Origin: Neolentinus lepideus HHB14362 ss-1
Lineage: Eukaryota; Basidiomycota; Agaricomycetes; Gloeophyllales; Gloeophyllaceae
Assembly: GCA_001632425.1 (NCBI GenBank)
Contig: KV425587.1
Span: 198,354 to 262,353, forward strand
Direction of reading: 5' to 3'
Length of the DNA stretch: 64,000 bases
The notes below the pieces were generated by a model. That model saw nothing but the letters and a program-made list of their open reading frames with translations, searched no databases and was not told the origin of the DNA. This document shows positions 23,082-35,321 of the stretch, piece after piece (within the stretch, counting starts at the first letter, position 1; each line of letters opens with the position of its first letter). A program made the position numbers and the translations under genes.

Positions 23082-24354
23082 GGTGCATTGATCAATTGGC
23101 ATGACACGGGAGAACCTGCGTTATGGCATGTTGAAGGTTTTCTCATAATGCGGCATAAGGTCGGAGGTCGGGAGTCGAGATGCCGCATATGGGAGGACGT
23201 GGGCTCAAGCTTCAAGTCTGGACTGACCTTGGTTTTTGGCTTTGATAAATGCCCTGTATGGCATTCTGTGCCTGTCAGATGAATAGCTTGACAGTTCACA
23301 CATCTCTGATCCTGTTATAACATAGTTCGGATCCAGTATCGACGGGAACAGGTGCTCACCAATTAATAGGTCTGCTATAGGCTCCTAAATATGGCAACAG
23401 GGACGGTTTAGCTCGATTTTGCCATATTGCGGACGAGGAACAGAGCGTTGAGCTTTTTGGCTGGAGGGACGATAATGGGAAGGCGGAGGAATAGGCCTAA
23501 TGATGGGAGACGGGTATGGGGAAATATATAGCACAGAGCAATAACAGAGACTTGTCACACTATTGGTGATGGAATGCCTGTATCTGTATCTGTTCAACTA
23601 CAAGGGACATCAATCCTCAATTGCAGTTGCATCTCAATCGGACTAGATTTACCATGCACATGGTCGATTGCACTCCTTATCATACAACAGGCGCAACTCG
23701 ATAATCAGGAAACGCTCTTCTTCGCGCTGACTGCGAATTCTTCTCTTCCTCTTCCACGTCGATACCCCCTCCTCGCGCCCTTACAACCGCAAACCCCCTC
23801 GTCCGCCCAACCAACCTACGCCCCTTCCCATCCCCACGCTCGAGCCCAAACTACTCACACTCTTACTCCCCACGCTTCCCGCCCACCCCCAACCAAACCC
23901 ACCACACTCCCCTCCTCCACGCTCCCCTTTCTTGCGGGCATCTCAACCCGCCGTGCGCGACGCCCAGCTGCGAGACGCACGGCATCTCGCTGTACGGGTT
24001 GGCAAGCAGCCAGGAGGTGAAGCGTGGTTGGGGTGGTGAAGAGGGATCGAGGGGTGGTGGAGAGGAGTCTTGCGGTGACAGACACGGAGAGCGGTCTAGA
24101 GTGGGTAGACGAGGAGAGCGGTCTTAATCGGAGCTCGCTATTCGCCTGAAGCGAGCTGACCGCCGACAACGAGCGCGTGCGCGCCCACTCGGGCAGCTGC
24201 GGCACTAGGTCGGGACCTCCTTTCCCTTCGCGCTAGATAGACTAACCCCGCTTTTCGGAGACGATTGCGGTCAGCGACGGTGCGCGCGATGCACCTGTAA
24301 GCGTGCTGCTCCGCGACGAGGGGGAGGTCGGCGAGCTGCCCTGGATCTGAGCGT
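23082..24354. other. Upstream and low-complexity region, no supported gene
   Basis: The open frames at 23574-24205 on both strands are Pro/Arg/Ser-rich translations of C-rich DNA (for example 23740-23940) and look non-coding. No conserved motif was found. Confidence 0.5.
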
Positions 24355-24443
24355 GAGCTCGACGAGGAATAGTGCGTGCGGGAGCTCGACGAGGAATAGT
24401 GCGTGCGGGAGCTCGACGAGGAATAGTGCGTGAGTGCGTGCGG
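24355..24443 (+). repeat. Tandem repeat, 27-bp unit
   Basis: The 27-base unit starting GAGCTCGACGAGGAATAGTG is repeated three times (24355, 24382, 24409). The third copy carries a 8-bp internal duplication of GTGCGTGA type, and a diverged fourth start follows at 24444. The minus-strand frame of repeated HALFLVELP is its translation, not evidence of a gene. Confidence 0.85.
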
Positions 24444-25244
24444 GAGCTCGCCGATGAATAATAATGTGTATGCGAGCTCTGGGCATGTGTCGTCTCTGTG
24501 ATGGCGTCCCACTACTCCCTACCCTTCCCAAACAACACATCAGGACACAGTCGGACTACAACAAAGTAACTCACACTAACCGCCAAAGCCCATTAATGCC
24601 CGTCCTCGTCCTCGACTGACAACTGCTAAACGTAGACCTCTGCAGCTTGCCTATAAACCAGCCCAAGAGCCTCGAGATACGACAGTGGGACGGTGCATAA
24701 ATGATAACAGAGATGAAGTGCAAGCCAAATAATTGTCGGAAATTTCTGTACCTCATTATAATTGATTACCAGCGAAACGAAGGTTTAAAATGGAATCAAA
24801 TGGGATTAAATATCCATTTTGATCACATTTTGATCCATTTTGGGAGCTTACGCATATGGTTGCTCGATATTGATATCGAGACCGTGGGATAAGTATACCG
24901 ATTGGGGCCAGCAAGTCTCCAGGCTTCTTAGTTGTACGACGCGTCCTCTACGCGCCTCTGTTACTGTATTCGTAGCTCAGTTTCGTGAATACAGAGTCTT
25001 TCTCCCTCCTTTTAAGTCTGATTCAGTCTTACAAGATGCAGTGAACATGACTCGGAAGGCAGCAACTGAGCCGGTAGCTAGAGTGCGTCGGACGCGTCGG
25101 ATGCGGCTGCTCGCGCTGAGTCCTACCAGCGTTCGTGGCTATCATGCTCGCATCTACGCACCCAGAACTACTCGGTGAGACTGTCGCTAATGAAAAGGCT
25201 TACAACTAGTTGCAGATCCAACTAGTCTGGATACTCCCTGGCCA

Positions 25245-26021
25245 TGTCCCCCTCTCCCGACCTGGAGGATGAGTTTGCAAGTCTATATGATGAAATCAGC
25301 CTTTCGTCTGAGGCTCTGGCCTAGCTAGAAACAGATGCTGGTAACACAGAGCAGAGAGATATGCAAGGTCATGCAAGGATCCTCAGGTGTGTAACAACTT
25401 ATCACTTATTCTATATAATGCAATTTTCGACATTTAACTATCATTCTACAACCAGGGCACATGTGATGGCTCCAGGAATATACCTCAGGACACCATGGAC
25501 ACACCCAACTCGACTGCCCTGACAGACAACGACATGCAAGGCTTCCCGGATGCCGGTAACCCCCTGCCCGCAAGAGAGGCTGTCCGAAGGGAAGCAAGAA
25601 TCGTGACGTGCACGCAGAACGAGTTGCTACGCCACCTACGGCAGATGCATCCATTCCGCGCCGTCGTGGTCGCCCTCCCGGTACAGGGAAGAAGCAATCA
25701 GCGCAGGCAGAGGCGGAAACATCTTCAGAGGCAGAACAGCCTAAACGCGCTCGAGGGCGCCCGCGCAAGTATCAAGTACCAGCCCACGGCGGCGGCTAGT
25801 TCAGATGTCCGGGAACTCGATATAAACGCAGACTCGCTGCAATGCAAGACGTACCTCCCAAAAAGAAGCCGAGGAAAGCACGGATGTGTCCTAAGTGCGG
25901 GCTCGACACTTGTCCGGGGCGTGGGCCAAGCAAATGCGAGGGTGTGTGTCGAGATTGTGGTCGGAAGGAATGTCATGGTCGGAATTCGAAGTCACCAAAC
26001 AAGGACTGCATGCGGGCGTGA
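25245..26021 (+). pseudogene. Broken gene for a triple AT-hook, double Cys-repeat protein
   Basis: Exon 1 reads from ATG 25245 (MSPSPDLEDEFASLYDEISL) through a TAG near 25322 to a GTGTGT donor near 25386. The next part begins after CCAG at about 25457. After a frameshift near 25557, one frame carries three AT-hook-like cores: RKRGCPKGSKN (the central Arg changed to Cys), RRRGRPPGTGKK and RARGRPRKYQ. After a TAG at 25797 the same frame continues with PPKKKPRKAR and two cysteine repeats, CPKCGLDTCPGRGPSKC and CRDCGRKECHGRNSKS with a final Cys, before TGA at 26019. AT-hooks bind the minor groove of AT-rich DNA; the Cys repeats (CxxCGx3CxGR) could bind zinc. At least two stops and one frameshift make it dead here. 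I do not recognise the family as a whole. Confidence 0.6.
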
Positions 26022-26376
26022 ATATCGGAGGACTGAGTGGGGTAGGCGAGTAAGTCTGCATCCCAACACATACAGCATGTCATTTGCAACGAGCTATCTT
26101 ATTCAAATATGTAGTCAGACAAGACCAGAATAACGTATAAGTGCACAGTACCTTCAAGTTCGTACCGTACTACGTGCTAGCACGCGGTGGGATGGTATTT
26201 GCACAGGGATTGTCGCAGTATGCTATAGAAGAAGACGATGGTATACGAGTCGACGCACAGCAGGCATGCAAGAACGTTTACTATCACCGCGCACGTACTA
26301 GTATTCGTCCGCGGAGACTCAGATAGAACGCGGGACGCGTTGGCATCATGTGACCTCGGTTACTTTCCAGCCAATC

Positions 26377-26417
26377 CTCTTTTTTCTTTTTTTCTTTTTC
26401 TTTTTCTTTTTTTTTCT
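26377..26417. repeat. Poly-T/TTTTTC tract
   Basis: About 40 bases of T runs punctuated by single C residues, inside the element at 24733-26704. Confidence 0.8.
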
Positions 26418-26475
26418 TGCAACTCTATCATTATCGAGCCCCATTTTGGACCATTTTTCAATTATAATGGGGTAC

Positions 26476-26685
26476 ATCAGGAAAACGGCAATTTGTCTTA
26501 CGGCAGGGACTTGGCTTAACCGGTCTTAAAGGTTCTTATTGTCGTCTTTTACGTGTCTTTTAGGTACTTAGCGCCCATTTTAAGACGAGAATAAGACCCA
26601 TTAAGCCAAGTCTGGCTCTTAAAGTCTCTTAAAGCTATAAAAAGCATTGTAAGACTGCCGTAAGACCATTAGCCGTTTTGCTGAT
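26476..26685. mobile_element. 210-bp element nested in the right TIR of the larger element
   Basis: The insertion starts ATCAGGAAAACGGC and ends in its inverse, GCCGTTTTGCTGAT. Its inverted ends extend about 31 bases to CGGCAG/CTGCCG. GTAC flanks it on both sides (26472-26475 and 26686-26689). Removing it and one GTAC restores GGGGTACGGAAATTTCC, exactly what the host element's TIR should read by comparison with its left end. The interior is made of TTAAG/CTTAA-rich imperfect repeats and is non-coding. This is a MITE that inserted after the host element was already in place. Confidence 0.75.
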
Positions 26686-26704
26686 GTACGGAAATTTCCG
26701 ACAA

Positions 26705-29415
26705 CGTCATACATAATTTATCGTGCCCAGTAACAATATTCATAGGCATAACTCAAAGGCCTAATAATATACATAGTCCTGACGCATCACTCGTAGAACC
26801 ACTAGACTACACCAGTAATAATGTCCGTATGTTTGGCGTTTTCTTTTATCGTTCATTCACGCCGGCGACGGAGATAGCAGTGACATAGCCCTGTCGTACG
26901 TGCCGAATGCCGGCTGGACCTGGTTCATCGAGTTGAGCTGTCCCATAATATTCCGTTTTGTGGCCCTTCACTGAGTCTATTCTTCCCTGAACTTTTCCTC
27001 GAACATATCAATTTACTCTACTCAGGTTATTATCACTGCGAAGACAGCCCCCAGCAACCTAGCAACAGGTCAGGCTTCATAAGCGGCAACGGAAACAAGC
27101 CTATTGCATAGACATACAACACCACTGTTCGAGCAGTGTAGAACAACGACCAGATGACGGTGTGGCTCAGTCAAGCTAGCCAATTGTAATCGTATCGGCT
27201 GCCTCGACCGGCTCAAACTATGGTACTTAGGCTGTCCCCGCACAGCCAAGTCCGAGTCAAGTCCGAGTCAAGTCCTTTACATCCAGGAACTTTGTACATA
27301 TGTCCCTCATAGGACTGGTGGCATCCAGAACAGTTGGTGCATGATTTTACTTGCTATTTGAAAAGAAGCCCCTCACCCTGGGCCAGTGACCGCGGTTGCA
27401 AAAGTTGTCTCGCGCGAGATCGTAGACAGTTCCTCTGTACACGATCCTCCATGACTGGAAGCTACGACTTGTTGCTTCTGGTCCGGTCATGGGATGCGAT
27501 GTCACAGTATGACACATCTTCAGCTCGTATAATCCGATTCTACAATTAGTGTGAGTCAGTTTTGACCCCTTCACGCTGCTGCTCGTCTCATGCTAATAAG
27601 ATTTCTTGCGTAGGTTTTAACTGCCTCGCTTGATGTACCAGAGTACTCACTTCAGTACGAGACTCTGGAAATGAGCATCTCGATAACCCACGAAGTCTGA
27701 TCCCGATTCGAAGATAGTGTGGGCCCGATTCACCGGACGAGTTTTATGTGTGTGTTGATAGGTGAGAAGATCAGGGCGGTGGCATCAGTTCATCAAGCCG
27801 CCGCACACAGGGTGATATAACCAATACTCTATAACACTCCGCTCTGCTCATCGATATCGGGGTATTTCACGCATCAGACTGAGAAACGAGGTAATTTACT
27901 GAATGGCTCCTGAAGTGATTTCCTCCACAAATCCAGTAGACGGGCATCGTGTGGCCGTTCTTCGTTCAGTGATCGACACTTTAAACGTCGCAAGCTTTGC
28001 GTCCGCGGGTTTCCTCAATCTACATGAGATCGCGGTACGTCCCCTCATTTTCCATGGCTCGGGTCTCAAATTGTCGAATCGGGCAGTGTCAGAAGCTTTT
28101 GTGTCGGGATACTTCGCGAAGGCCGGGAAACAATTGGACGGCCATCGGCGATCGGCCTTGCTGCCCCGATGTTGTTTCATGTGGCAGCACAAGACGTAGG
28201 AAATTTAGCCTACGCAGCATGCAGAATATACGATAAATAATTATCCTTGTTTTTGTCTTCTGATTCTACAACTCTCACACAGATTGTAGAGGTCAGGACA
28301 TCCTCCTTATCCATGTGGCATGATGACCGTAGTCCCACTTAACGCAAATATTAGCAAACCTTGATACGGACCAATGTCGTCGAAATCCGTCAACCGCAAG
28401 GCGTCTATGCATCCTACCGCGAGTTTGCGATTTCTGAGGTGTGTCTCGAAGACCTCGTCGACGTCGAAGACATGTACTAGGACCAGCTGATGAACTCTAT
28501 CCAGGCGTCTACGGTAATAGCCGTGAATAATAATGTCTAGCTTCCGTGCAAGGAAATTGGTCTTCCGAAAGTAGATGAATCCGCGGATAAATGTCCTTAG
28601 GACCGGCCGATACCATCTGGTTAAGTCAGGTCACCGTCCGAGCGCGTGTGCGACAGTGGCAATTCTTGTGCTATCAGAGGCGACGAATTATGCGGTTATC
28701 CGACAATGCTTTACTACCAAGTGAAACTCAAAGAGCTCGGTGTTGCAGTTCTACGGGAACCTTGGGGCTTTTTATTCTCTCCGACGTGTACTTCAACTTG
28801 ACTCTACATCTCCCTCCATACAAGGTGCTGTCAGCGACTGCGGTACTCTCTACCGCGGTGATCCACGGTATTTAACGCATTACGTGGAGTGCAGATGACT
28901 TGAGTGCAGATGGCCCCTAGAGTTCGACGTACTACAACACAATACCCGTCAGTGGCGGAAGAGATGTAATCACCAAAGTAACCGTTCAGTGATTTGCAGG
29001 AGGATTTAAGAGTATTCAGATGGCCAAAATAGCATGTGGCGTGTCGTAGAGGGTCCTAGCCAGACGGTGTCGGGACACAGAACCTCGCACAAGCAAAAGG
29101 GCCATTCAAGCGCCACCCCATTTTCTGACGCGAATCGGCAAGTGGATTCCATGCAGAAGTCGGTATTTGATGGGTAGCAACGTCGGCACTGATATAGGAG
29201 TATACTTAGTATCGTTACGTGTAAACGCGTAGAGTACGTTGCAAGCAGTGTGTGTTTAACCGGCGTCTCAAACCTGTACAGAAGGGTATGATACAATGGG
29301 ATATGTGTAACGCCATAGGGAACGTTATGCCTTGACCTAAGTAGCATAAGCTGGATGTAGCATGACACTAGGTGCCTCAGGCCCTCAATGAAGCTGACCT
29401 GCCACCGCGGCACTG
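26705..29415. other. Intergenic; possible decayed gene at 27903-28500
   Basis: AAGTCCGAGTC is repeated in tandem near 27248-27272. At 27903-28199 and 28360-28480 there are coding-like plus-strand frames (VDTLNV-like start, FLNLHEIAVRPLIFHGSG, then IRQPQGVYASYREFAISEV and LEDLVDVEDMY), parted by a shift. They read like exons of one decayed gene, but I cannot name the family. Nothing else is supported. Confidence 0.35.
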
Positions 29416-30731
29416 TCATGGAGTCAAAGAACGGTGAAATGAAGGATGATCCCAAGGAGCTCTGTAGAGGGCGGGTGGTGAGTATGAGGGAGCTGAGCGC
29501 AACCCATTGCTTCCGGCCTCTCGAGACAACACATCTTCATATTCCGCCATAAAGGACCTCCCCTGCTCTCGACGTCCGTGCTGGGGGCCCGCTTGGTTAC
29601 TCTTCGACGACCGAGAACGAGTCGGAGGTAAACCATTTGCAACAGCGATATGGTTGCGATAATGTCTTCGCATGTTCGAGTTGACATTGAAGAGGCGACC
29701 GCATTGAGGCCAATCGCATTTGAATGCTAAGCGTGTCAGGATTAGATATATAAAAATTCGAGAACAGCCTCCGAAGACTCACGCTTAGCACCGGTATGCG
29801 TCGTCTCGTGAATTCGGAGACTACTTGGTCGATTGAATTTCTTGTGGCAAATGCTACAGGTGTGCCGCTTAGCTTCGTCCCAAGTTTCATGACTGCCGTC
29901 GATGCGATGTGGCTGCGGAGTGATACTGCCATGTGAACGATAGATGTCGTATGGAGTGTTCAACAATGGTCTTGTGGGAGGTCCACCCTCAGGACATTGT
30001 CTGCCTCTGTCATCGCTCGTAATGGAAAACAACCGAGGACCCAATGTTTGCCTCGAAAGCTGTGTCATAACAGGGTTGGCGCCATACTCCACATAAGGAC
30101 TTCCTCCCGCGTACTCGTCGTCCGAGTATGCGACGGGACTCGCAGCCTCAGAAGAGAAAACAGTCTCGCCACGGTGACCCTCCGCGTCAGCCGTATCGCG
30201 CAGACGCCCAGACGGCACCGGTGACCTTCCGAATCTCTCGGAATACAAAGATGGTCCGGGGTCACTAATCGTAGATCTGTGGCGACTTTCTCTCCGCGAC
30301 AAATTAGATAGGATACCTTCAGGAGTGACAATGTCATGAGGTCCATGCCGTACGGTCAGCTTCCTCAGACCGTCCCCGCGCCTAGCCTCTTCACTAGTCT
30401 CGGAAATTGGCCTGGCTGCTAGCAAAGATCACCTTATTATCTCGGATACTGAATATAATAGGAAACTTACAAGGGGGAAACGACGACAGAGGTGACATCG
30501 CGGATGTGTGACCGAACTCGGACGGTGATATGGATGAAGTGCAAGGATAGAGATCCCTCTCAGTCTGTTTTCGAGTTGACTCGGAATTGAACAGATACTC
30601 TGAAGGGGGTGAACCAGCGAGGGGACCATGTATGAGCGGAATAAAGGCACGATAAAACAGTTGTAAGGTCTACCTGGGAACACGTCTCGTATGCTAGGAA
30701 GCTGGCTGGGGCAATCACGACGGACTGACAT
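29416..30731 (-). CDS. C2H2 zinc-finger protein, paralog 1 (two fingers)
   Basis: Four exons join in phase: ATG 30731 to a donor after LPSIRDVFP near 30682, then about 30608-30472, 30419-29793 and 29734-29416, for roughly 380 residues. The first finger, CSICHKKFNRPSSLRIHETTH (C-x2-C, H-x3-H), lies at about 29873-29811. A phase-1 intron cuts the linker TGAK-PF, and the second finger (C-x4-C, beginning CDWPQCGRLFNVNSNMRRH, then H-x3-H) follows at about 29727-29661. The region before the fingers is Ser/Arg/Asp-rich and probably disordered; the tail is also low in complexity. Such proteins are nuclear DNA-binding transcription factors. The N-terminal LPSIRDVFPG motif and the finger-splitting intron are shared with the paralogs at 37972 and 53995. 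An additional intron near 30470-30420 distinguishes this copy. Targets are unknown. Confidence 0.9.
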
Positions 30732-33700
30732 CTAACACAGTCCACGAAGATGGTAGGTAAGCCTATGAATAGCTACTCTGCGAATGAAAGCTCACTTTAT
30801 TGCTTGAACGAAGTAGAAGACTAGTAGGCTGAGGTACTGAACGCAAGGTTGGAAGGGCTCTTAGAAAGCGAAGCAATGAGCAGGGGTTAATATACCTAGA
30901 CGTGTGTTATTACGTTGATAGAGCATGTAACGCGCACTGATGACCGTGTGACTCCCGGGGGATACGGACACGATGGGATTAACAGGGTTCAAATAGGAAC
31001 GTCTCGTCACCAACCTGGATCGACTGATTTGGAGATGACGGATCGTCAAGTGGAGGTCGGGCATGCTTTCAAAAACCATAGCGCTGCATTCCATGGCTGC
31101 CCGATGATCAGCGTGTCGGTTCCGTCAGCTGTGATTCTGGAAATCGACGTTAAGTCTTGACTAAACCCGTTCAGGGCAAAAGATTAACGTACTTGGATGT
31201 CATTGATGTACAACTGTCATCGAACCAAGTCTTCGCGCAACTTCAGTGGCCTCATGATGTTCAGCAGCTTCATTGCAAGCATTTTCACTGTGGTACGGGG
31301 ATGTTGCTACGCAGGTTCTGCCAACTGTCTTCAACACATGTTAAGCCAATATGCCACCGAGACATTCGTCGAGCACTGTGGCGGATGCGAGCAACGGACA
31401 GTAGGATATGCTGATTCTTCTCGCCTTCGTAGGCTTCCAATGAATACGTTGCATTTACTCTAAGTTCCGTCACGCTGCCTTCTCCGGCCTCTGCCGAATT
31501 TGTCCCTCGAGATGTTCGGGAAATCCAACCACCAGAATAAGCAGAACTTCACGGCGAAGGGGATCGTTGATAGGTTGGCGGAAGCAGAGCAGACTGTTGC
31601 TTGACATGACGAGCGTCCATGACTTGCAATGATACTGATCAAACACCAGAGCAAGACGGCAGGTAATTGCACGAGACGGAGTCTGGATAGGGCATTAGTT
31701 GTGCCAGAATAGAGTAGTGTACAAATTCTGACTAAGCCACGAGCCAAGCTGAGCCCACTTGGCTTTGGAAGCCATCGTGATAAATCGCTCCCGAGGAGTT
31801 AAAGTGGTAAGGCCACTGTATTGCAAATATTGAGGCATAGGCTATGACAGAATCTGCGAATACAGTCATTCAACGGCAGCTTGATGTGGCTGAATGTACG
31901 ATCAGTGGTTTGAGACGTAACGATGCAAGTCTCTTTTAGAGTGCGATCGACGATCCTCCCCATAGTGGGCGCAGTGGCTGTTCTTGGCTCGCTCTGCATG
32001 AGCAACGAGGTACAATCCCGAGCGCCTTGGCAAAATAGAGGTAGAGAAATGCCGATGGCCACACATAAAACGGGCAGTTTGCGCCACGATCACATCCACA
32101 GAGGTATAAGGTGAGCCGGATTTGCCAGCACTCCTCGGATTAGCCCAGAACGCCAACGGCGAGGCGCTCTGGTGCAGCGGTGTTTTTGTCAGCAAACGAC
32201 AGCAATTTGAAACACCTGCGCCATCAGGATAGCGGAAGCAATTCGATGGGTAAATAAGCTTTGCGGAGGCGGCGACGGGTGGCAGTGAAACACCTCCTCG
32301 GCTGTAGCTATCGTGATCGCATACGCCGGCAAATTTTCCTTCGGTACCATAGAAAAATTTGAATGCCGATTACAAGTTGGACGGCAAGAAGGAGCATTAA
32401 TGTAGCAAAGCCTTCCTGTAAATTGGCTGCACCACGTCTAGGTGACAAAGGGTTTGAGACGGATGCCAACCTACCTGACAGTGATGTTCGGCTGAGACCT
32501 GACGGAGAGTGGACTCGGGGAGGGGCCACTGTACGGTGTATCGGAATCGCTAGAATATATTGCGGTGCCTATTACGGTTGAAGGAGAACATCCATCTTTC
32601 CTCTATCTTCAATTTCGAGCAGGTCGGACTGCGGTACAATAGATGTAGGGCCTAGGGCAGATGTTGATATCCGCTGAACTCGGATAATGGGCTACTGCTT
32701 CACCAGCCACGCCTGATGCCGTCGCTGAACAGAGTTAGCGGTGGAGCTCCGTCGCATCGCTACCAGTGCGTGGTCAACCCCTGATATCACTGATATCATG
32801 GGGGAAGAGCGGATTCGTCTTGGTGCCCGCGATGGGGTCCGAAAGTATCGGGAGTCGCGGTTAATGAGTACCGCAGTAGTTCTCTGTCCAGTCATGGGCG
32901 GCAGGCGATGATCCAGGAGTCGAGGAAGTGAGGCGAGCGATGTAATCGGGCTGACGGTGGACACAGTGGTATCACCGAGCAGTCCGTTGACGGTCGCCAT
33001 GCCTTCCGAAATATTACCCATTCCTTTCCAATTTTGGGAGCGCGTCACATAGCAAGCGTATTGGACAGCGAGGCGATGACCAGCAGACCGAAGACTGAAG
33101 ATAGGAGCGTATAGGAGGTGGCTACAATCTTTGCCAGTAAATCGCGAGACTTTCGGAGTCACAGATGTGCAGCCGACGTAAGCAACATAAACAACCGAAA
33201 ATCCGCGCAACATGCGTTTGGGAGCTACTCCCGCCGATCGAAAATAAGGCACTTCGCATCGCTATCAAAGGGGACAACATCGGGCAGGCGTACTGTCTCC
33301 GGCAATTTATCGTAGCACTGCGATGAACTTCAATGGTGGTGGTTGCGAGCATCGAGATTCGAGATACCGTGGTCCGTACGTGTTATTCAATTCCGACGTC
33401 TGCTTCCACTACAGACGCAATGTGATAGCGAAAGGTACACCGGATCCACGCCGAGTCGCAACGGGAACCATATAGGACAAAAGCGAATAAATGGAGTCTT
33501 CCGTAACGTCCGACTGCTGAGGAAGCGCGTCTTGTCTTCATGCATTTTTTGTGAAAGGAACACGCTGCGCATGTCTTCATCGGAAGATCACCAAACTAGT
33601 GAGAAGAAGCCAGGACGGGATGGGCTAATACTCACCGTGGCTCCTCGCTTGAATCAGTTGCTTCGGTGGATTGATCCTTGCCCGTCTCGTGGTATCCGAT

Positions 33701-35321
33701 CAAGCATTTATTCCGGAGTATTGCGATGGAGTTTCCTAACTTATACACAGAGTAACAAGCACTATATCAACACCAGTGCGTCACTACTGAGGCATTCTAG
33801 TGACTCACGTGGCAGTGTGGACGGGCGTCGGTGGGTCATGCTGGAGGTACTGGGCCTTATGCAGTGCGCACGATGGCACGCTATAAGCGCTGGCATCAAT
33901 AGTATGCAGATTCACCGTCGCCCGTTCGGAAGGGATCAATTTGCATGACGGTTGCTGAGGGGGGTTTTCGCTAGTCACGGTGACGTGGCCAGACCGGCTG
34001 GTCCAGATGGTTATCTGACATACGGAATAGGCATTTGGCATGGACAGGTTTCACAGTCACTGCTAAGTCAGAAGCCTGAGTGGAAGGCCTAGTCCAGGAT
34101 CCGACTTTCCTACATGTTCAAAATAAGGTTATTGTCTTGCTCGTAAAAACTAAGCCCCTCCTTCTTCATGGGCGACAGTCATCCCCGCCGATAGGAATCG
34201 TGTATCTGCGCAACGATAAAGACGTCAAGTCACCGCGAAGTGCTGATTGGAGCTCGTGCAATTACCGAAAGCGGTGAATACAGCATCACCAGAAGATGAC
34301 GAATAAGTAAGGCAGCTATGCGTTGCAAAAAGCTTGTGAGAGAGGCGCTTTCCCACCAGCCGATCGCGGCGGTGTTATAATAGAGCTTGGGCTCTCCTTG
34401 AGCGCTCACATGAAGGACCAATAGTATGACCTGATGTATAAGTATGCAACGCAAAATTAGCAGCAGATTCCATGACAGAAAAAACATAGTCACGTAACGT
34501 CCCTTCCTGGTAAAATGTCAAGGACCGGTGAATACGAGGGGGTTACCGATTTCATATCACTGACGAAGTGTCCGGAGCGTTCTGCGAGCTTGATATGGGT
34601 ACCGCAACCTGAGCGTAGAACTTGGCAATTATCATCAGTCCAAAGCCTTTGTCAATCTACGAGTCATTGAAGTTAGCAGTTAAATGGTGCAGTGTCTTGC
34701 TGCTGAGGAATGGTGTTAAATCATAAAGGTCGCTCCGCAGTCCGGTTATTTGAGCCAGGGCTGCTCCATGAGCTTCCAGAACAGCACTTGACCATAAAGA
34801 TCGAACGCTACGTTCCTTGTGACAAATCTTCGGAGGGAAGTTGTGTATATTGTCGGCTGGCAGACTGCATCAAGGATGGTTTCACGACTGATAGATATCA
34901 TGCTCATGTCATAGTATGAATATTTCAGGAAAACATCATATATTTGCTTATATTTATCTTTGGTGGCGTCGGGTCGTGCCTCCCCTCTTGTCGGCGTTTA
35001 GCCCTCTTTGATTTGTTGTCTTCGACATCTTACGGAACCATTGCAACAACAACTTAGTCTTTCTGGGTTATTCTCAGACTTCTCGACGCAGAATTTTAGG
35101 CAATGATCATGCTCCTGAATAAGGGTGAACCTTTCTCAAGTATCTCAAGTATCATATTCTTGTTTCGTGGACGTCGTAGCAAATATATACATGATCGTGA
35201 GTTCTACTAATGAATCTGCGTCTGATAAATAAATATAATAATTTAGATGCTCCCGATACTTTGATATTCCAATCATAATCTCGTCTGTCGTCATGTCTTC
35301 TCGTCAACAAAACCATATACA
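30732..35321. other. 4.6-kb spacer without a recognisable gene
   Basis: Base composition is close to that of the genes and CpG is present. Open frames are short, on both strands and in no consistent frame, and none resembles a known protein; the longest (32692-33252 minus, 33343-33948 plus) show no domain pattern or splice partner. No transposon ends were seen. It parts peroxidase copy 1 from its downstream zinc-finger gene. Confidence 0.5.

Larger units (their letters stand above)
24733..26704. mobile_element. About 2-kb TIR element with an AT-hook protein relic
   Basis: The left end TTGTCGGAAATTTCTGTACC is the inverted copy of the right end (26690-26704 plus the GTAC and CATTATAAT words now displaced by an inserted element at 26476-26685). 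Subterminal ATTTTG/CATTTTGGA words occur on both sides. The same termini bound the 120-bp MITE at 9945-10064. The interior carries the AT-hook/Cys-rich pseudogene at 25245-26021 and a T-rich tract at 26377-26417. No transposase was recognised. No clear target duplication is visible. The element may be a previously unnamed family or a non-autonomous member of one. Confidence 0.6.

Noticed and set aside
23574..24205. Overlapping frames of 148 and 116 codons on both strands
   Set aside because: Both translate C-rich low-complexity DNA into Pro/Ser/Arg-rich strings with no motif, and they shadow each other.
24271..24540. Minus-strand frame with repeated HALFLVELP
   Set aside because: It is merely the translation of the 27-bp tandem repeat.
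32692..33948. Frames of 186 codons (minus) and 201 codons (plus)
   Set aside because: No domain pattern, no splice partners and a random-looking residue mix in a region of normal GC, where chance frames of this size can occur.
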